Shown piece after piece: positions 41,527-49,940 of a DNA stretch of 64,000 nucleotides. The position numbers were made by a program, and so were the translations under genes. The notes beneath the pieces are model-generated. The model was not told the DNA's origin. It made no database searches and saw only the letters and a list, made by a program, of their open reading frames with translations. The number at the start of each line of letters is the position of its first letter. The first letter of the stretch is position 1. Origin of the DNA: DMER64 sp964600385 (lineage in GTDB: Bacteria; Bacteroidota; Bacteroidia; Bacteroidales; UBA932); the NCBI GenBank assembly GCA_964600385.1, contig CAZRJC010000001.1, forward strand, positions 124,001 through 188,000. The letters are read 5' to 3'.

Positions 41527-42450
41527 ATGCAACCTACACTTGTTATAATGGCCGCCGGCATGGGAAGTCGTTACGGAGGTCTCAAACAGCTCGATACACT
41601 TGGTCCCAATGGTGAAACAATAATGGATTATTCCATTTACGATGCATTGTGCTCCGGTTTTGGAAAAATTGTTTTTGTTATCCGTGAATCATTCAGGGAA
41701 GATTTTATGCGGGTCTGCGCATCACGTTACGGATCCAGTTTCGATTTTACTTTTGTTGCCCAGGAACTGGAAGATATCCCTGCTCCCTTTTTCCCTCCGG
41801 AAGGACGTCAGAAGCCCTGGGGAACCGGTCATGCATTGCTCACCACGTCCCGGGTAGTCAACACACCTTTTGGAATCATCAATGCCGACGACTTTTACGG
41901 AAGAAACACCTTTGAGGTTCTGGCTGAATACCTTAACCGGCCCAACCTGCTCCCGGGATCTTATGCTATGGCAGGCTACCGGCTGGACAATACTCTTTCC
42001 CCGTCTGGTCCTGTTTCCAGGGGAATCTGCCAGCGCGACAAAAATGAATTGCTCACCGATGTGGTGGAAAGATACAAGATCCAGGATACAGGTAACGGAC
42101 GTATTGTATGCGTGGTTCCCGATGAAGACGGCAAACCGGCTTACGAGATGGAACTGAAGGCCGATGATCTTTGCTCCATGAATTGCTGGGGATTCCTGCC
42201 CGACGTTTATCCAAAGGCTCATGATCTGGTTATTGATTTTCTTAAGGAGAACGCCACTCGTCCGACCTCGGAATACCATCTTCCCACTATGGTGAACCAC
42301 CTGATAAAATCCAATAGAGGCACCTGCAGTGTACTGAAAACCAACGCACAATGGTTTGGCGTTACCTACAGGGAAGACCGCGAAGGCGTTGTAGCCCGGC
42401 TTAAATCATTACACGATCAGGGTTTGTATCCCACTCCATTGTTCACATAA
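41527..42450 (+). CDS. Sugar-phosphate nucleotidyltransferase-like protein
   Basis: 307 residues from the ATG at 41527 (a TTG at 41521 is also in frame). The N-terminus MAAGMGSRYGGLKQLD is the nucleotide-binding signature of the nucleotidyltransferase (NTP_transferase) fold, with NADDFYGRNTF (about 115-125) holding the metal-binding Asp residues. A C-terminal part with WFGVTYREDREGV is shared by a Bacteroidota family of unassigned nucleotidyltransferases. It probably makes an NDP-sugar; the sugar is unknown. Confidence 0.85.
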   Translation: MQPTLVIMAAGMGSRYGGLKQLDTLGPNGETIMDYSIYDALCSGFGKIVFVIRESFREDFMRVCASRYGSSFDFTFVAQELEDIPAPFFPPEGRQKPWGTGHALLTTSRVVNTPFGIINADDFYGRNTFEVLAEYLNRPNLLPGSYAMAGYRLDNTLSPSGPVSRGICQRDKNELLTDVVERYKIQDTGNGRIVCVVPDEDGKPAYEMELKADDLCSMNCWGFLPDVYPKAHDLVIDFLKENATRPTSEYHLPTMVNHLIKSNRGTCSVLKTNAQWFGVTYREDREGVVARLKSLHDQGLYPTPLFT

Positions 42451-42462
42451 AACGAATAGAAT

Positions 42463-43338
42463 ATGAAAAAATATCTAGACTATTACCGTCCCGGATTGGG
42501 AGAATCGTGGCTGATCATGTTGGCTATTCTGCTGCTCGGGGGCTTTATATTATCCAGTGCTGTTATATTTATCGTAAATCTGATTGCACCCGGAAGTATT
42601 TCTGCAACAGGTACGGGATGGAGTACTGCCGTTTTATATCCTCTCCCGTTTGTCTTAGTCTTTTTATTTGTATTCCTCCGGGGCAGAAATGCTTACCAGG
42701 CAGCTCTTGTTTCGGGCAGACCTCCTTTCCCGAATCCGTCACCAAGTCTTGGGAAGGTGCCTGTGCTCGTTTTTGCCGTTCTTTTACCTGTTTTGGTAGT
42801 CACCCTTTCCATCATATTGGACCCGCTCACTTCCTGGATGAAAATGCCCGATTTCATTAAGGAACTGTTCGAAAAAATGACAGAGAACAACTTCCCCACA
42901 TTTCTTGCCGTAGTTATTGCGGCGCCCCTGCTGGAAGAATGGCTGGTCAGGAAAATCGCATTGGGCGGCATGCTTCAGCATATGGCTCCCTGGAAGGCAA
43001 TTATGTGGTCGGCTCTTATGTTTGGAGTCATACACGGCAATCCCTGGCAGGCCATACCGGCATTTCTGATGGGATGCCTTTTTGGCTGGATTTATTACAG
43101 GACGCGCTCTTATTGGGCTTGTGTGTCGCTGCATGCCGTCAATAACGGCATATCCTTTTTACTGGCCTATCTGTTTCCCGATCTACCGGCCGATATGTCC
43201 ATCAGGGCCTTTCTTGGAGATCAGACTTATTTCATAAGCCTTGGCCTTTCTTTAGTGATTTTTGTTGCCGTCTTCTTTTATCTGAACAAAAAGTTAGCCT
43301 GTATGTCCGTTAGAGAAACCACCTATGAGCGAGTTTAA
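42463..43338 (+). CDS. CPBP-family intramembrane glutamic endopeptidase
   Basis: 291 residues, about eight membrane helices. The ABI/CPBP motif LLEEWLVR (E158, E159, R163), the second-motif histidine H191 (FGVIHGN) and a third near SLHAVNN (about 226) are intact, so it should be an active Rce1-like protease. Role unknown. It follows the nucleotidyltransferase gene by 12 nt and overlaps the isomerase gene by 14 nt, suggesting one operon. Confidence 0.9.
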   Translation: MKKYLDYYRPGLGESWLIMLAILLLGGFILSSAVIFIVNLIAPGSISATGTGWSTAVLYPLPFVLVFLFVFLRGRNAYQAALVSGRPPFPNPSPSLGKVPVLVFAVLLPVLVVTLSIILDPLTSWMKMPDFIKELFEKMTENNFPTFLAVVIAAPLLEEWLVRKIALGGMLQHMAPWKAIMWSALMFGVIHGNPWQAIPAFLMGCLFGWIYYRTRSYWACVSLHAVNNGISFLLAYLFPDLPADMSIRAFLGDQTYFISLGLSLVIFVAVFFYLNKKLACMSVRETTYERV

Positions 43339-44236
43339 ATTATATCCCCTGCTGTTTAAACCCATCATCAAGAGGATGGTTTGGGGTTCTGAGTTATGGG
43401 CCCTTAGCGGACTGGACCGCGATACTTCATTGGTGGAGAACGGGTTCCTTGCCGGCAACGACATTAACGAACTCATGGAAGTTTACCTGATGGACCTGGT
43501 TGGGATGAAAACCTTTTCCGCCTCGGGAGCCGAATTTCCTCTTATTGTCAAATACCTGACCGTCAACGAATTTCTTTCAGTTCAGGTACACCCCGACGAT
43601 GAACAGGCTAAAAATCTGCACAATGCATACGGCAAAACCGAAGTATGGTACATCACGGATGCAAGTCCCGATGCCCGGCTTTATCTGGGCTTTAATAAAG
43701 ACATGTCTCCCGAAGAATTTCTTGAAAGATGCGACAAGGAGACACTCCCCGATGTCATGAACTGTATTGTTCCCAAAAAAGGAGAATGTTATTTCATCCC
43801 TACGGGATTGATTCATGCCTGCGGAGGGGGACTATCCATTACTGAAATTCAGGAGGTATCAGATATAACATATCGCATTTACGACTGGGGCCGGGAACAT
43901 GATCCTGCCACGGCACGCGAAATGCACATGGACCTGGCACTGGAATGTATAGATTTTAACAAATACGATCCGATTCCTGTTACGGAAGGGACCCTGGTTA
44001 CCTGTCCTTATTTTACGGTAAAACTCGTTACTGTTGAAAAGCCGATGGAATGTGAAGGCATTGACAGAGACGGTTTTGTGGTCTATGCCGCTTTGTATGA
44101 TCCGTTTTCGATTATTGTGGGTGGAGTCACTTACCGGGTAGAGCCCCGGCGATGCATTATGATTCCCGAGGCAGTGGATGATTGGGTGATAGTTCCCGGT
44201 AATAAAAGTACGATGTTGCTGGAGGTAACTATCTAG
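43325..44236 (+). CDS. manA: Type I mannose-6-phosphate isomerase
   Basis: 303 residues of a cupin metalloenzyme. SVQVHPDDEQAK (zinc-binding His, about 92) and KTEVWYI, then GECYFIPTGLIHACGGG (about 156-172) with another metal ligand. It interconverts fructose-6-P and mannose-6-P. Short form (about 300 residues) common in Bacteroidota and Firmicutes. Overlaps the CPBP gene by 14 nt and, convergently, the S4 gene by 4 nt. Confidence 0.93.
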   Translation: MSEFKLYPLLFKPIIKRMVWGSELWALSGLDRDTSLVENGFLAGNDINELMEVYLMDLVGMKTFSASGAEFPLIVKYLTVNEFLSVQVHPDDEQAKNLHNAYGKTEVWYITDASPDARLYLGFNKDMSPEEFLERCDKETLPDVMNCIVPKKGECYFIPTGLIHACGGGLSITEIQEVSDITYRIYDWGREHDPATAREMHMDLALECIDFNKYDPIPVTEGTLVTCPYFTVKLVTVEKPMECEGIDRDGFVVYAALYDPFSIIVGGVTYRVEPRRCIMIPEAVDDWVIVPGNKSTMLLEVTI

Positions 44237-44598
44237 TTATCCATAAGATCATCCAGCTGGCGTCTTTCTTTTTTAGTAGGACGGCCCGTTCCTTTTTTTC
44301 TGTATATCATAATGGTTTCTCTGGGTTGTTCCAGTTTGGCATATTCTTCTGCAGGTGTCAGATCCTCGGCATACAGAGGTACGTTTTTGGCCGGCTGCCG
44401 GTTCTCAACCTGTTGAATAACACGATAGGTATAGTAGACAGCTCCTTTCCTTACATTAATGATATCCCCCACCCTGATTTCCTTGGAAGGCTTGATTTCC
44501 TGTTCATTAACCTTTATCCTGGAACCTCTGCAGGCTTCGGTAGCTTCGGCTCGTGTTTTAAAAACACGAATGGCCCAAAGGTATTTGTCAAGTCTCAT
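44233..44598 (-). CDS. S4-domain RNA-binding protein (Hsp15-like)
   Basis: 121 residues. S4 domain at 1-60 (MRLDKYLWAIRVFKTRAEA, followed by CRGSRIKVN), then a basic tail with KKGTGRPTKKERRQLDDL. Hsp15 homologues bind stalled 50S subunits carrying nascent chains. It overlaps pth by 11 nt, linking two functions that deal with peptidyl-tRNA, which makes sense for a ribosome-rescue unit. Confidence 0.9.
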   Translation of the reverse strand: MRLDKYLWAIRVFKTRAEATEACRGSRIKVNEQEIKPSKEIRVGDIINVRKGAVYYTYRVIQQVENRQPAKNVPLYAEDLTPAEEYAKLEQPRETIMIYRKKGTGRPTKKERRQLDDLMDN

Positions 44599-45178
44599 GT
44601 TCTTTTTCCTCCGAAGATTGGGTATTAACCTTGTTCATAGCCCTGGTCACACCTTCGCAGACAAAAAGATTAATTGACGAGGCAGCACTGTCCAGGACAA
44701 AAGGCATTTCTTTTACCTGTTCATTAGTCCAGTTACCAAGTACATAATCTACCTGTCCGCCTTTCGGGAAATTATCCCCTACTCCAATCCTCAGCCGGGC
44801 GTAAGCATTTGTTCCCAGTACGGCCGAAATATTCTTAAGTCCGTTGTGTCCGCCGTCACTTCCTTGTGCCCTCATACGCAGTTTACCAAAGGGAAGCGCC
44901 ACATCGTCCAGCACAATCAACACATTTTCCAGGGGGATCCGCTCCTCCTGTATCCAATAATTAACAGCTTTACCGCTCAGATTTACGTAAGTGGACGGCT
45001 TAAGAAGCCAGACCTTCTTTCCTCTGATTTTTATCTGGGCTAACGATCCGTAACGCAATACGGAAAAAGAAGTGTTGGATGCCACAGCAAGGGCATCCAA
45101 CACAGAGAATCCAATATTGTGGCGGGTGTTAGCGTATTCAACGCCAATGTTACCTAATCCGACAATGAGGTAAGACAC
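44588..45178 (-). CDS. pth: Peptidyl-tRNA hydrolase
   Basis: 196 residues. Catalytic H20 in NTRHNIGF, VLDDVALPFGKLRMR (about 90-104, with the conserved Asp) and GGHNGLKNI (about 110-118). It recycles peptidyl-tRNA released from stalled ribosomes. It follows rplY by 12 nt and overlaps the S4 gene by 11 nt, so rplY-pth-S4 form an operon; rplY-pth is a widely conserved pair. Confidence 0.96.
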   Translation of the reverse strand: MSYLIVGLGNIGVEYANTRHNIGFSVLDALAVASNTSFSVLRYGSLAQIKIRGKKVWLLKPSTYVNLSGKAVNYWIQEERIPLENVLIVLDDVALPFGKLRMRAQGSDGGHNGLKNISAVLGTNAYARLRIGVGDNFPKGGQVDYVLGNWTNEQVKEMPFVLDSAASSINLFVCEGVTRAMNKVNTQSSEEKEHET

Positions 45179-45190
45179 AGACGCATGAAA

Positions 45191-45769
45191 TTACTCAGTA
45201 GCTTGAGAAGCAGCCGCTGTAGCAGCACGGGTCATTTTAACCATGCAGATCATTGTCGTTTTTGGAGATATGATCTGTATGCCATCGTATTTCAAATCGC
45301 CGGCTACAATTGTTTTACCAAGGGGGAGATCCGTAATATCTATATCGATGGTATCGGGCAGGTTTTCCATTTTGCCTTTAACTAAAAGCTTACGGGCTAC
45401 AACCTGCAGCTTGCCTCCCTGACGTACACCTTCTGAAGTTCCGGTGACTACAACAGGGATATGTATGGTAACGGGCTCACTCGGGTTAACGGCCAGAAAA
45501 TCGAGGTGCAGTATTTTGTCGGTAACAGGATGGTATTGAGCTTCGTGGAGTACACAGAGTTGTTTTGATCCTTCAATACTCAGGGCAACAATGTATGAAC
45601 TGGGGGTATAGATAAGATTTTTAAGGTCTTTTTCGACTACCGTAAAATGTTCATTTTCTTTTTTGTTCCCGTATAAAACACAGGGAACCATTCCTTCTTT
45701 GCGCAATTGTTTGACAGCAGCTTTAGTAAAAGAAGCGCGTCTCTGTGCAGTGATCTCAAATTGTTTCAT
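45191..45769 (-). CDS. rplY: 50S ribosomal protein L25/general stress protein Ctc
   Basis: 192 residues: N-terminal L25 domain (1-95) that binds 5S rRNA and a C-terminal TL5-type beta domain (about 96-180), followed by an Ala-rich tail. The start at 45769 (MKQFEITAQRR) has the conserved N-terminus. A consensus promoter at 45856-45886 gives a leader of about 80 nt with a hairpin (45800-45819). Confidence 0.95.
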   Translation of the reverse strand: MKQFEITAQRRASFTKAAVKQLRKEGMVPCVLYGNKKENEHFTVVEKDLKNLIYTPSSYIVALSIEGSKQLCVLHEAQYHPVTDKILHLDFLAVNPSEPVTIHIPVVVTGTSEGVRQGGKLQVVARKLLVKGKMENLPDTIDIDITDLPLGKTIVAGDLKYDGIQIISPKTTMICMVKMTRAATAAASQATE

Positions 45770-45799
45770 AATTGTAAATTTAGTGATTAGTGTTACTCA

Positions 45800-45819
45800 A
45801 TCCGTGACCCGGCACGGAT
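45800..45819 (-). promoter_or_regulatory. Hairpin in the rplY 5' leader
   Basis: ATCCGTG (45800-45806) and CACGGAT (45813-45819) form a 7-bp stem with a 6-nt loop, 31 nt upstream of the start codon. No T-run follows, so it is not a terminator; it might be a protein-binding leader. Confidence 0.4.
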
Positions 45820-45855
45820 CCCATGGCACCTTACTAAAGGTCCTCTAAGGGCGGG

Positions 45856-45886
45856 CAAAAGTAGTTAAAAACTTGAAGTTTGCAAA
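45856..45886 (-). promoter_or_regulatory. Consensus promoter of rplY-pth-S4
   Basis: Minus-strand TTTG (45886-45883), 19-nt spacer, TACTTTTG (45863-45856). Both elements fit the consensus. Confidence 0.7.
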
Positions 45887-45887
45887 A

Positions 45888-47087
45888 TTATTCCGATACC
45901 CATCCCCCTATAATACGGTTCCATGAAGTATTCCTGAAGCCGGTCTGAATCCTTGGAAGACGTTCAGTGGGCAGGTATGCGGCCAGTCCTGAAAAATGAT
46001 TGATGGGTATGGTTATGAAATACTCGGTTGACTTCTTGTATACGACAGCATTGTCAAGAGCTTCACAGAATGCATTATATCGTGTATCGTCTCCCAGCTC
46101 CCTTGCTATCCTTTCAATATCAAAAAAAACATGTTCACTTAATCTGTCATAGGTCTGTAAGGACTCTCTGTCTATGGTTTCGGGGTCTACAGACGTGTTG
46201 GCTACAAGCTCGCCAAAGGCGACTGCAAGCGGGGACAGAAATTGTGTGCTCACCAAAGAGATGGTCGCTGACTTGTTATACCCGGTCATGGCATTGTATT
46301 TATTAAAATAAGCGTCGCAGAGCGCAACAAGGTTTTCGCGGCCTTTATAGGGCATCATTACAGAGAGCAGTTTATCGTATGGGAACCCGGTATCTATGAT
46401 TTCCGCAGGAGATCCCACAAAATAATCGCACACTTCCTTTAGCTCATAATACGTCTGGACATCTGCCATAAGGCAGGCATCAAAACAAATATAATCGTGA
46501 TGATACGTCTTGAGCGCATTGGCAAGATCGGCAATTTCCATCTGGGATTCGCCATCCTGGCTAAAGGTCTTGACTCCCGGATAGGCACTGTCATGGATGT
46601 TATATCTGAAAGCAGGTGCAGGCGATATTGACTGTAGCGCAATAGCCGGTGTAGCTGATTCTCCGTAAAGACCTTTGGGCAGCCAGCCTGTGCCGTGAGA
46701 CCACAATATAAGCCCGTAACTTCGGGCGGGACATTCCAGGCGGGCCTCGGCAATAACAGAGGTCAGCATGGATACTTCTCCTGAATTTACGGTCCCGTAC
46801 CTGCCAATTGTGTCGAGGATTACTTTTGAGTTGACGTTTCGGGGACGAATAAGAAATGCACCCGTATTCCTGCGATCAATAAATACCAGAAGGGCATGAT
46901 TTTCGGGAATATCGGCATGGGTTATGATTTCATTCATATTCTCAAGGGCAAGATCAGACAAACTGTTGTCGGCTGCCATATAAATAAGAAGATTGTGTAC
47001 ATATTCGTCTGGCGGTTTAATACACCAGTCGCAACCCTCTAAGTATAAGAGGACAAACAGGAAACAAAAAAGTTTAAGCCCTTTCAT
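45888..47087 (-). CDS. Clostripain-like (C11) cysteine protease lipoprotein
   Basis: 399 residues from the ATG at 47087 (the frame runs to 47306 but crosses a promoter and the divergent gene). Lipobox YLEGC (Cys19). Caspase-like fold of peptidase family C11: catalytic H131 in WSHGTGW and C205 in CFDACLM. Such proteases from gut Bacteroidota cut after Arg/Lys and need autocleavage, some activate toxins or other secreted proteins. The -7 box ends 4 nt before the ATG, a candidate leaderless mRNA. Confidence 0.88.
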   Translation of the reverse strand: MKGLKLFCFLFVLLYLEGCDWCIKPPDEYVHNLLIYMAADNSLSDLALENMNEIITHADIPENHALLVFIDRRNTGAFLIRPRNVNSKVILDTIGRYGTVNSGEVSMLTSVIAEARLECPARSYGLILWSHGTGWLPKGLYGESATPAIALQSISPAPAFRYNIHDSAYPGVKTFSQDGESQMEIADLANALKTYHHDYICFDACLMADVQTYYELKEVCDYFVGSPAEIIDTGFPYDKLLSVMMPYKGRENLVALCDAYFNKYNAMTGYNKSATISLVSTQFLSPLAVAFGELVANTSVDPETIDRESLQTYDRLSEHVFFDIERIARELGDDTRYNAFCEALDNAVVYKKSTEYFITIPINHFSGLAAYLPTERLPRIQTGFRNTSWNRIIGGWVSE

Positions 47088-47091
47088 GAGG

Positions 47092-47118
47092 CAAAGATAA
47101 TCCTTTTTCCTATCTTTG
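47092..47118. promoter_or_regulatory. Divergent -7 boxes between the C11 protease and the YtxH-like operon
   Basis: CAAAGATA (47092-47099; TATCTTTG leftward) and TATCTTTG (47111-47118; rightward), 11 nt apart, form an inverted repeat. The left box ends 4 nt before the ATG at 47087, the right one gives a leader of about 30 nt for 47152. Confidence 0.55.
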
Positions 47119-47151
47119 TAAGAGGAACAAATATCGCAATAATAATTCATT

Positions 47152-47346
47152 ATGAAAAGTTCACACTTTGTAGCTATGCTGGGTGGCGCCCTGATCGGGG
47201 CTACCATTGCGCTCTTGTTTGCACCTGCCAAAGGCAGTGAAACCAGGGAAAAGATCCGCGACACCTTTGACAAAGGCATTGGAGAGATCAAGAAAGAGTA
47301 TGACAAACATTTCCCGAAGAACCGGGAAGAAGGTCCTGAAGAATAA
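47152..47346 (+). CDS. YtxH-domain small membrane protein
   Basis: 64 residues. A glycine-containing hydrophobic helix (MLGGALIGATIALLFAPAKG, about 6-25) followed by charged, amphipathic sequence with ETREKIRDTF is the YtxH (gas-vesicle-like) signature. Probably membrane-associated; stress-linked in other bacteria. First of three tightly spaced small genes (11 and 3 nt gaps), followed by the dipeptidyl peptidase gene. Confidence 0.82.
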   Translation: MKSSHFVAMLGGALIGATIALLFAPAKGSETREKIRDTFDKGIGEIKKEYDKHFPKNREEGPEE

Positions 47347-47357
47347 AGACCACTGTA

Positions 47358-47702
47358 ATGGATCTGAAAGAATCGGTCAGGGAATACCTTGGCCTTAAGA
47401 CAGACGCATTCAAGCTGGGGCTGATCGAGAATCTTACAATGGTAATCAATAAGCTTCTCGTTACTATTGTACTGATTCTTACCCTGATGACAGCCATTAT
47501 TTTTTTGGCTGCCGGTGCAAACAAATGGCTTGGACTGGTCCTGGACAACCAGGTGATGGCTTCGATTATCACAGGTGTTTTCTTTCTGCTGATCTTTCTT
47601 GTGCTCTTCCTTTACAGAAAGAAATTGTTTGTCAATGGTTTCGTACGACTTTTCTCCAAACTTTTTTTTGAAGAAAAAGACCCTAACGTCAGGGAGGAAT
47701 AG
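47358..47702 (+). CDS. Phage holin-superfamily-like membrane protein
   Basis: 114 residues with two helices (about 32-56 and 68-90) and a short amphipathic N-terminus; the layout and TM-loop-TM with KLLVTIVLILTLMTAIIFLAAG recall the holin-X (phage_holin_3_6) family, usually found beside YtxH-like genes in Bacteroidota chromosomes. No phage genes are near, so it is a housekeeping membrane protein and not a lysis holin. Confidence 0.75.
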   Translation: MDLKESVREYLGLKTDAFKLGLIENLTMVINKLLVTIVLILTLMTAIIFLAAGANKWLGLVLDNQVMASIITGVFFLLIFLVLFLYRKKLFVNGFVRLFSKLFFEEKDPNVREE

Positions 47703-47705
47703 CTT

Positions 47706-47963
47706 ATGAGCAGCAGAAGGGCCATTTATTCAAAAATCAGCACAATAGAACAGTTGAGAGCTGAACGTAATTCTCTTTCGTGGCACATAAAAGGGGTTGA
47801 AAAGCGAATGAAAGATTCTATCTGCGGAGGAGGATCTCTTTTCTCTTTTCCTAAAGATAGCAACGCATCGCGCTTACTGCCAGTAATTATTCCCACGGCT
47901 ATCATTGCTTTTTCCGTTGTACGTCAAATAAACAGATTCGTACGAAAAATCCGTAACCATTAG
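47706..47963 (+). CDS. Small hypothetical membrane protein
   Basis: 85 residues: a charged N-terminal helix (about 1-40), a Gly/Ser-rich spot (ICGGGSLFSF) and one membrane helix (about 60-78), ending in a basic tail. No recognised family. It lies 3 nt after the holin-like gene and 6 nt before the M49 peptidase gene. Confidence 0.65.
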   Translation: MSSRRAIYSKISTIEQLRAERNSLSWHIKGVEKRMKDSICGGGSLFSFPKDSNASRLLPVIIPTAIIAFSVVRQINRFVRKIRNH

Positions 47964-47969
47964 TTTAAT

Positions 47970-49940
47970 ATGAAAATAATGAAAATCGCTTTTGCTTGCC
48001 TGGTTGGTATAGCAGGGTGTTCCTGTTCAGGTAACTCCGGCAAGAACACAACACCGGAACCCGGTTTCAAATACCTGGCAGACGAATTTGCTGACCTGAA
48101 GGTTATCCGTTACCGTCTCCCCGGATGGGACAATCTGACCCTAAAACAGAAATCTTTTATCTACTACCTGGGAGAAGCGGCCAAGAGCGGCCGGGATATT
48201 TTCTGGGACCAGAATTTTAAATACAATCTGGCTGTCAGAAAATGCCTGGAAAACATTCTGGAAACTTATTCCGGAGACAGGGACACACCTGAATTCAGCC
48301 AGTTTCTGACCTACGCCAAAAGAGTCTTTTTCAGCAACGGGATCCATCATCACTACGCAGAAGACAAGATTCTCCCCGAGTGCAGCTCAGCGTACATGCT
48401 TTCCCTGATACATAATTCCCAGGACAATCTTGGGGAAGAACTGGTGGATATCATGTGCGACCCCACTCTGTATCCCAAGAGAGAAAGCAATTTTTACGGA
48501 GATGTTTCGTTGGCCGAGGCCGAGGCTTTTTATGAAAAGACGATAGATCGCACAGATCCCCGCCCGGTGGAATACGGGCTCAACAGTAAACTGATAAAAA
48601 AGGACGGCCAAATCATCGAAGATATTTACCGTATTGACGGCCTGTACGGCCCGGCCATCTCACAGATCTGCCACTGGCTGGAAAAAGCCGCAGAAGTGGC
48701 CGAAACGCCTCAACAGACAGCCCTCCTTGAATCTCTTATTGAGTATTATAAGACAGGAGATCTGAAATTATGGGATCAATTCAACATTGCCTGGTCACAG
48801 GATACCCTCAGTGAAGTGGACTTCGTGAACGGATTTATTGAAGTATATGCAGATCCGCTGGGGATGAAAGGTTCCTGGGAAGCCAACGTAAACTACATTG
48901 ACAAAGAAGCTTCCAGGCGGACTTCCATAATCAGTGCCAACGCTCAGTGGTTTGAGGACCACTCCCCCATAGATCCCCGCTTCCGCAAGAGCGAAGTCAA
49001 GGGCGTATCTGCCAAGGTAATCAATGTGGCCATGCTCGGAGGGGATGCCTTCCCGTCGACCCCTATTGGAATTAACCTGCCTAACTCGGACTGGGTCAGG
49101 AAAGAATACGGATCAAAATCCGTGACTATTGCAAATATCTCCAATGCATACGACCGGGCAGCCGAAGAATCTCCCAAAAACATGATTGACGAATTCTCAT
49201 GGGATACAACGGAAGTTGCCCTCGTGAGAAAATACGGCAGCCTGACCGGAGACCTGCATACCGACCTTCACGAATGCCTGGGACATGGCTCCGGACAACT
49301 GCTTCCGGAAACATCACCCAACGCTCTCAGGGGATACAGCTCCCCGCTGGAAGAATCACGGGCAGACCTTTTCGCTCTTTATTACATTGCCGATCCCAAA
49401 ATGACAGAATTGGGCATTTTACCGGATGACCAGGCATATAAGGCCGAATACATCAATTATATACGTAACGGTCTTTTCACCCAGCTGGTTAGAATTGAAG
49501 AAGGCAAAGAAGTAACCCAGGCCCACATGCAGTGCCGTCAGCTGATAGCCTCGTGGTGTTACGAGAAAGGACAAAAAGACAATGTTATTGAAAAGAAGAT
49601 ACGCGACGGCAAGACCTACTTCGTAATCAACAATTTTGAGGCCCTCAGGAATCTGTTTGGAGAACTGCTGGCGGAGATGCAACGGATTAAATCGGAAGGA
49701 GATTACCTGTCGGGCAAAAATATGGTGGAAACCTACGGGGTGAAGATAGACCCGGTATTGCACAAAGAAGTTCGTACGCGTTATGCTGCATTGGAACTGA
49801 AACCTTACGGCGGCTTCATGAACCCCCATATTATTCCCGTGACCAATAAAAAAGGTCAGGTAACCGATTACCGTATTGAATACGCCAATGACTTTTTACA
49901 GCAACACCTGGCGTACGGCAAAGCTTATGGTTTTCTGTAG
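47970..49940 (+). CDS. Dipeptidyl peptidase III (M49) lipoprotein
   Basis: 656 residues. Lipobox IAGC (Cys about 17), so it is membrane-attached on the outer side of the inner or outer membrane, unlike the cytosolic eukaryotic enzyme. The zinc motif is HECLGH (H434, E435, H439) followed by GSGQ, where the family usually has HELLGHGSGK, and the second Glu is in EESRADLFALYY (about 462). It releases dipeptides from peptide N-termini. It ends with a 16-nt convergent overlap with the acyltransferase gene. An in-frame ATG at 47979 is a possible alternative start. Confidence 0.9.
   Translation: MKIMKIAFACLVGIAGCSCSGNSGKNTTPEPGFKYLADEFADLKVIRYRLPGWDNLTLKQKSFIYYLGEAAKSGRDIFWDQNFKYNLAVRKCLENILETYSGDRDTPEFSQFLTYAKRVFFSNGIHHHYAEDKILPECSSAYMLSLIHNSQDNLGEELVDIMCDPTLYPKRESNFYGDVSLAEAEAFYEKTIDRTDPRPVEYGLNSKLIKKDGQIIEDIYRIDGLYGPAISQICHWLEKAAEVAETPQQTALLESLIEYYKTGDLKLWDQFNIAWSQDTLSEVDFVNGFIEVYADPLGMKGSWEANVNYIDKEASRRTSIISANAQWFEDHSPIDPRFRKSEVKGVSAKVINVAMLGGDAFPSTPIGINLPNSDWVRKEYGSKSVTIANISNAYDRAAEESPKNMIDEFSWDTTEVALVRKYGSLTGDLHTDLHECLGHGSGQLLPETSPNALRGYSSPLEESRADLFALYYIADPKMTELGILPDDQAYKAEYINYIRNGLFTQLVRIEEGKEVTQAHMQCRQLIASWCYEKGQKDNVIEKKIRDGKTYFVINNFEALRNLFGELLAEMQRIKSEGDYLSGKNMVETYGVKIDPVLHKEVRTRYAALELKPYGGFMNPHIIPVTNKKGQVTDYRIEYANDFLQQHLAYGKAYGFL

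Noticed and set aside
41722..42351. 209-codon minus-strand open frame
   Set aside because: Antisense to the nucleotidyltransferase gene with intact motifs.
47358..47702. Holin-like gene as a sign of a prophage
   Set aside because: No integrase, capsid, lysin or attachment repeats nearby; YtxH/holin-like pairs are ordinary chromosomal genes.
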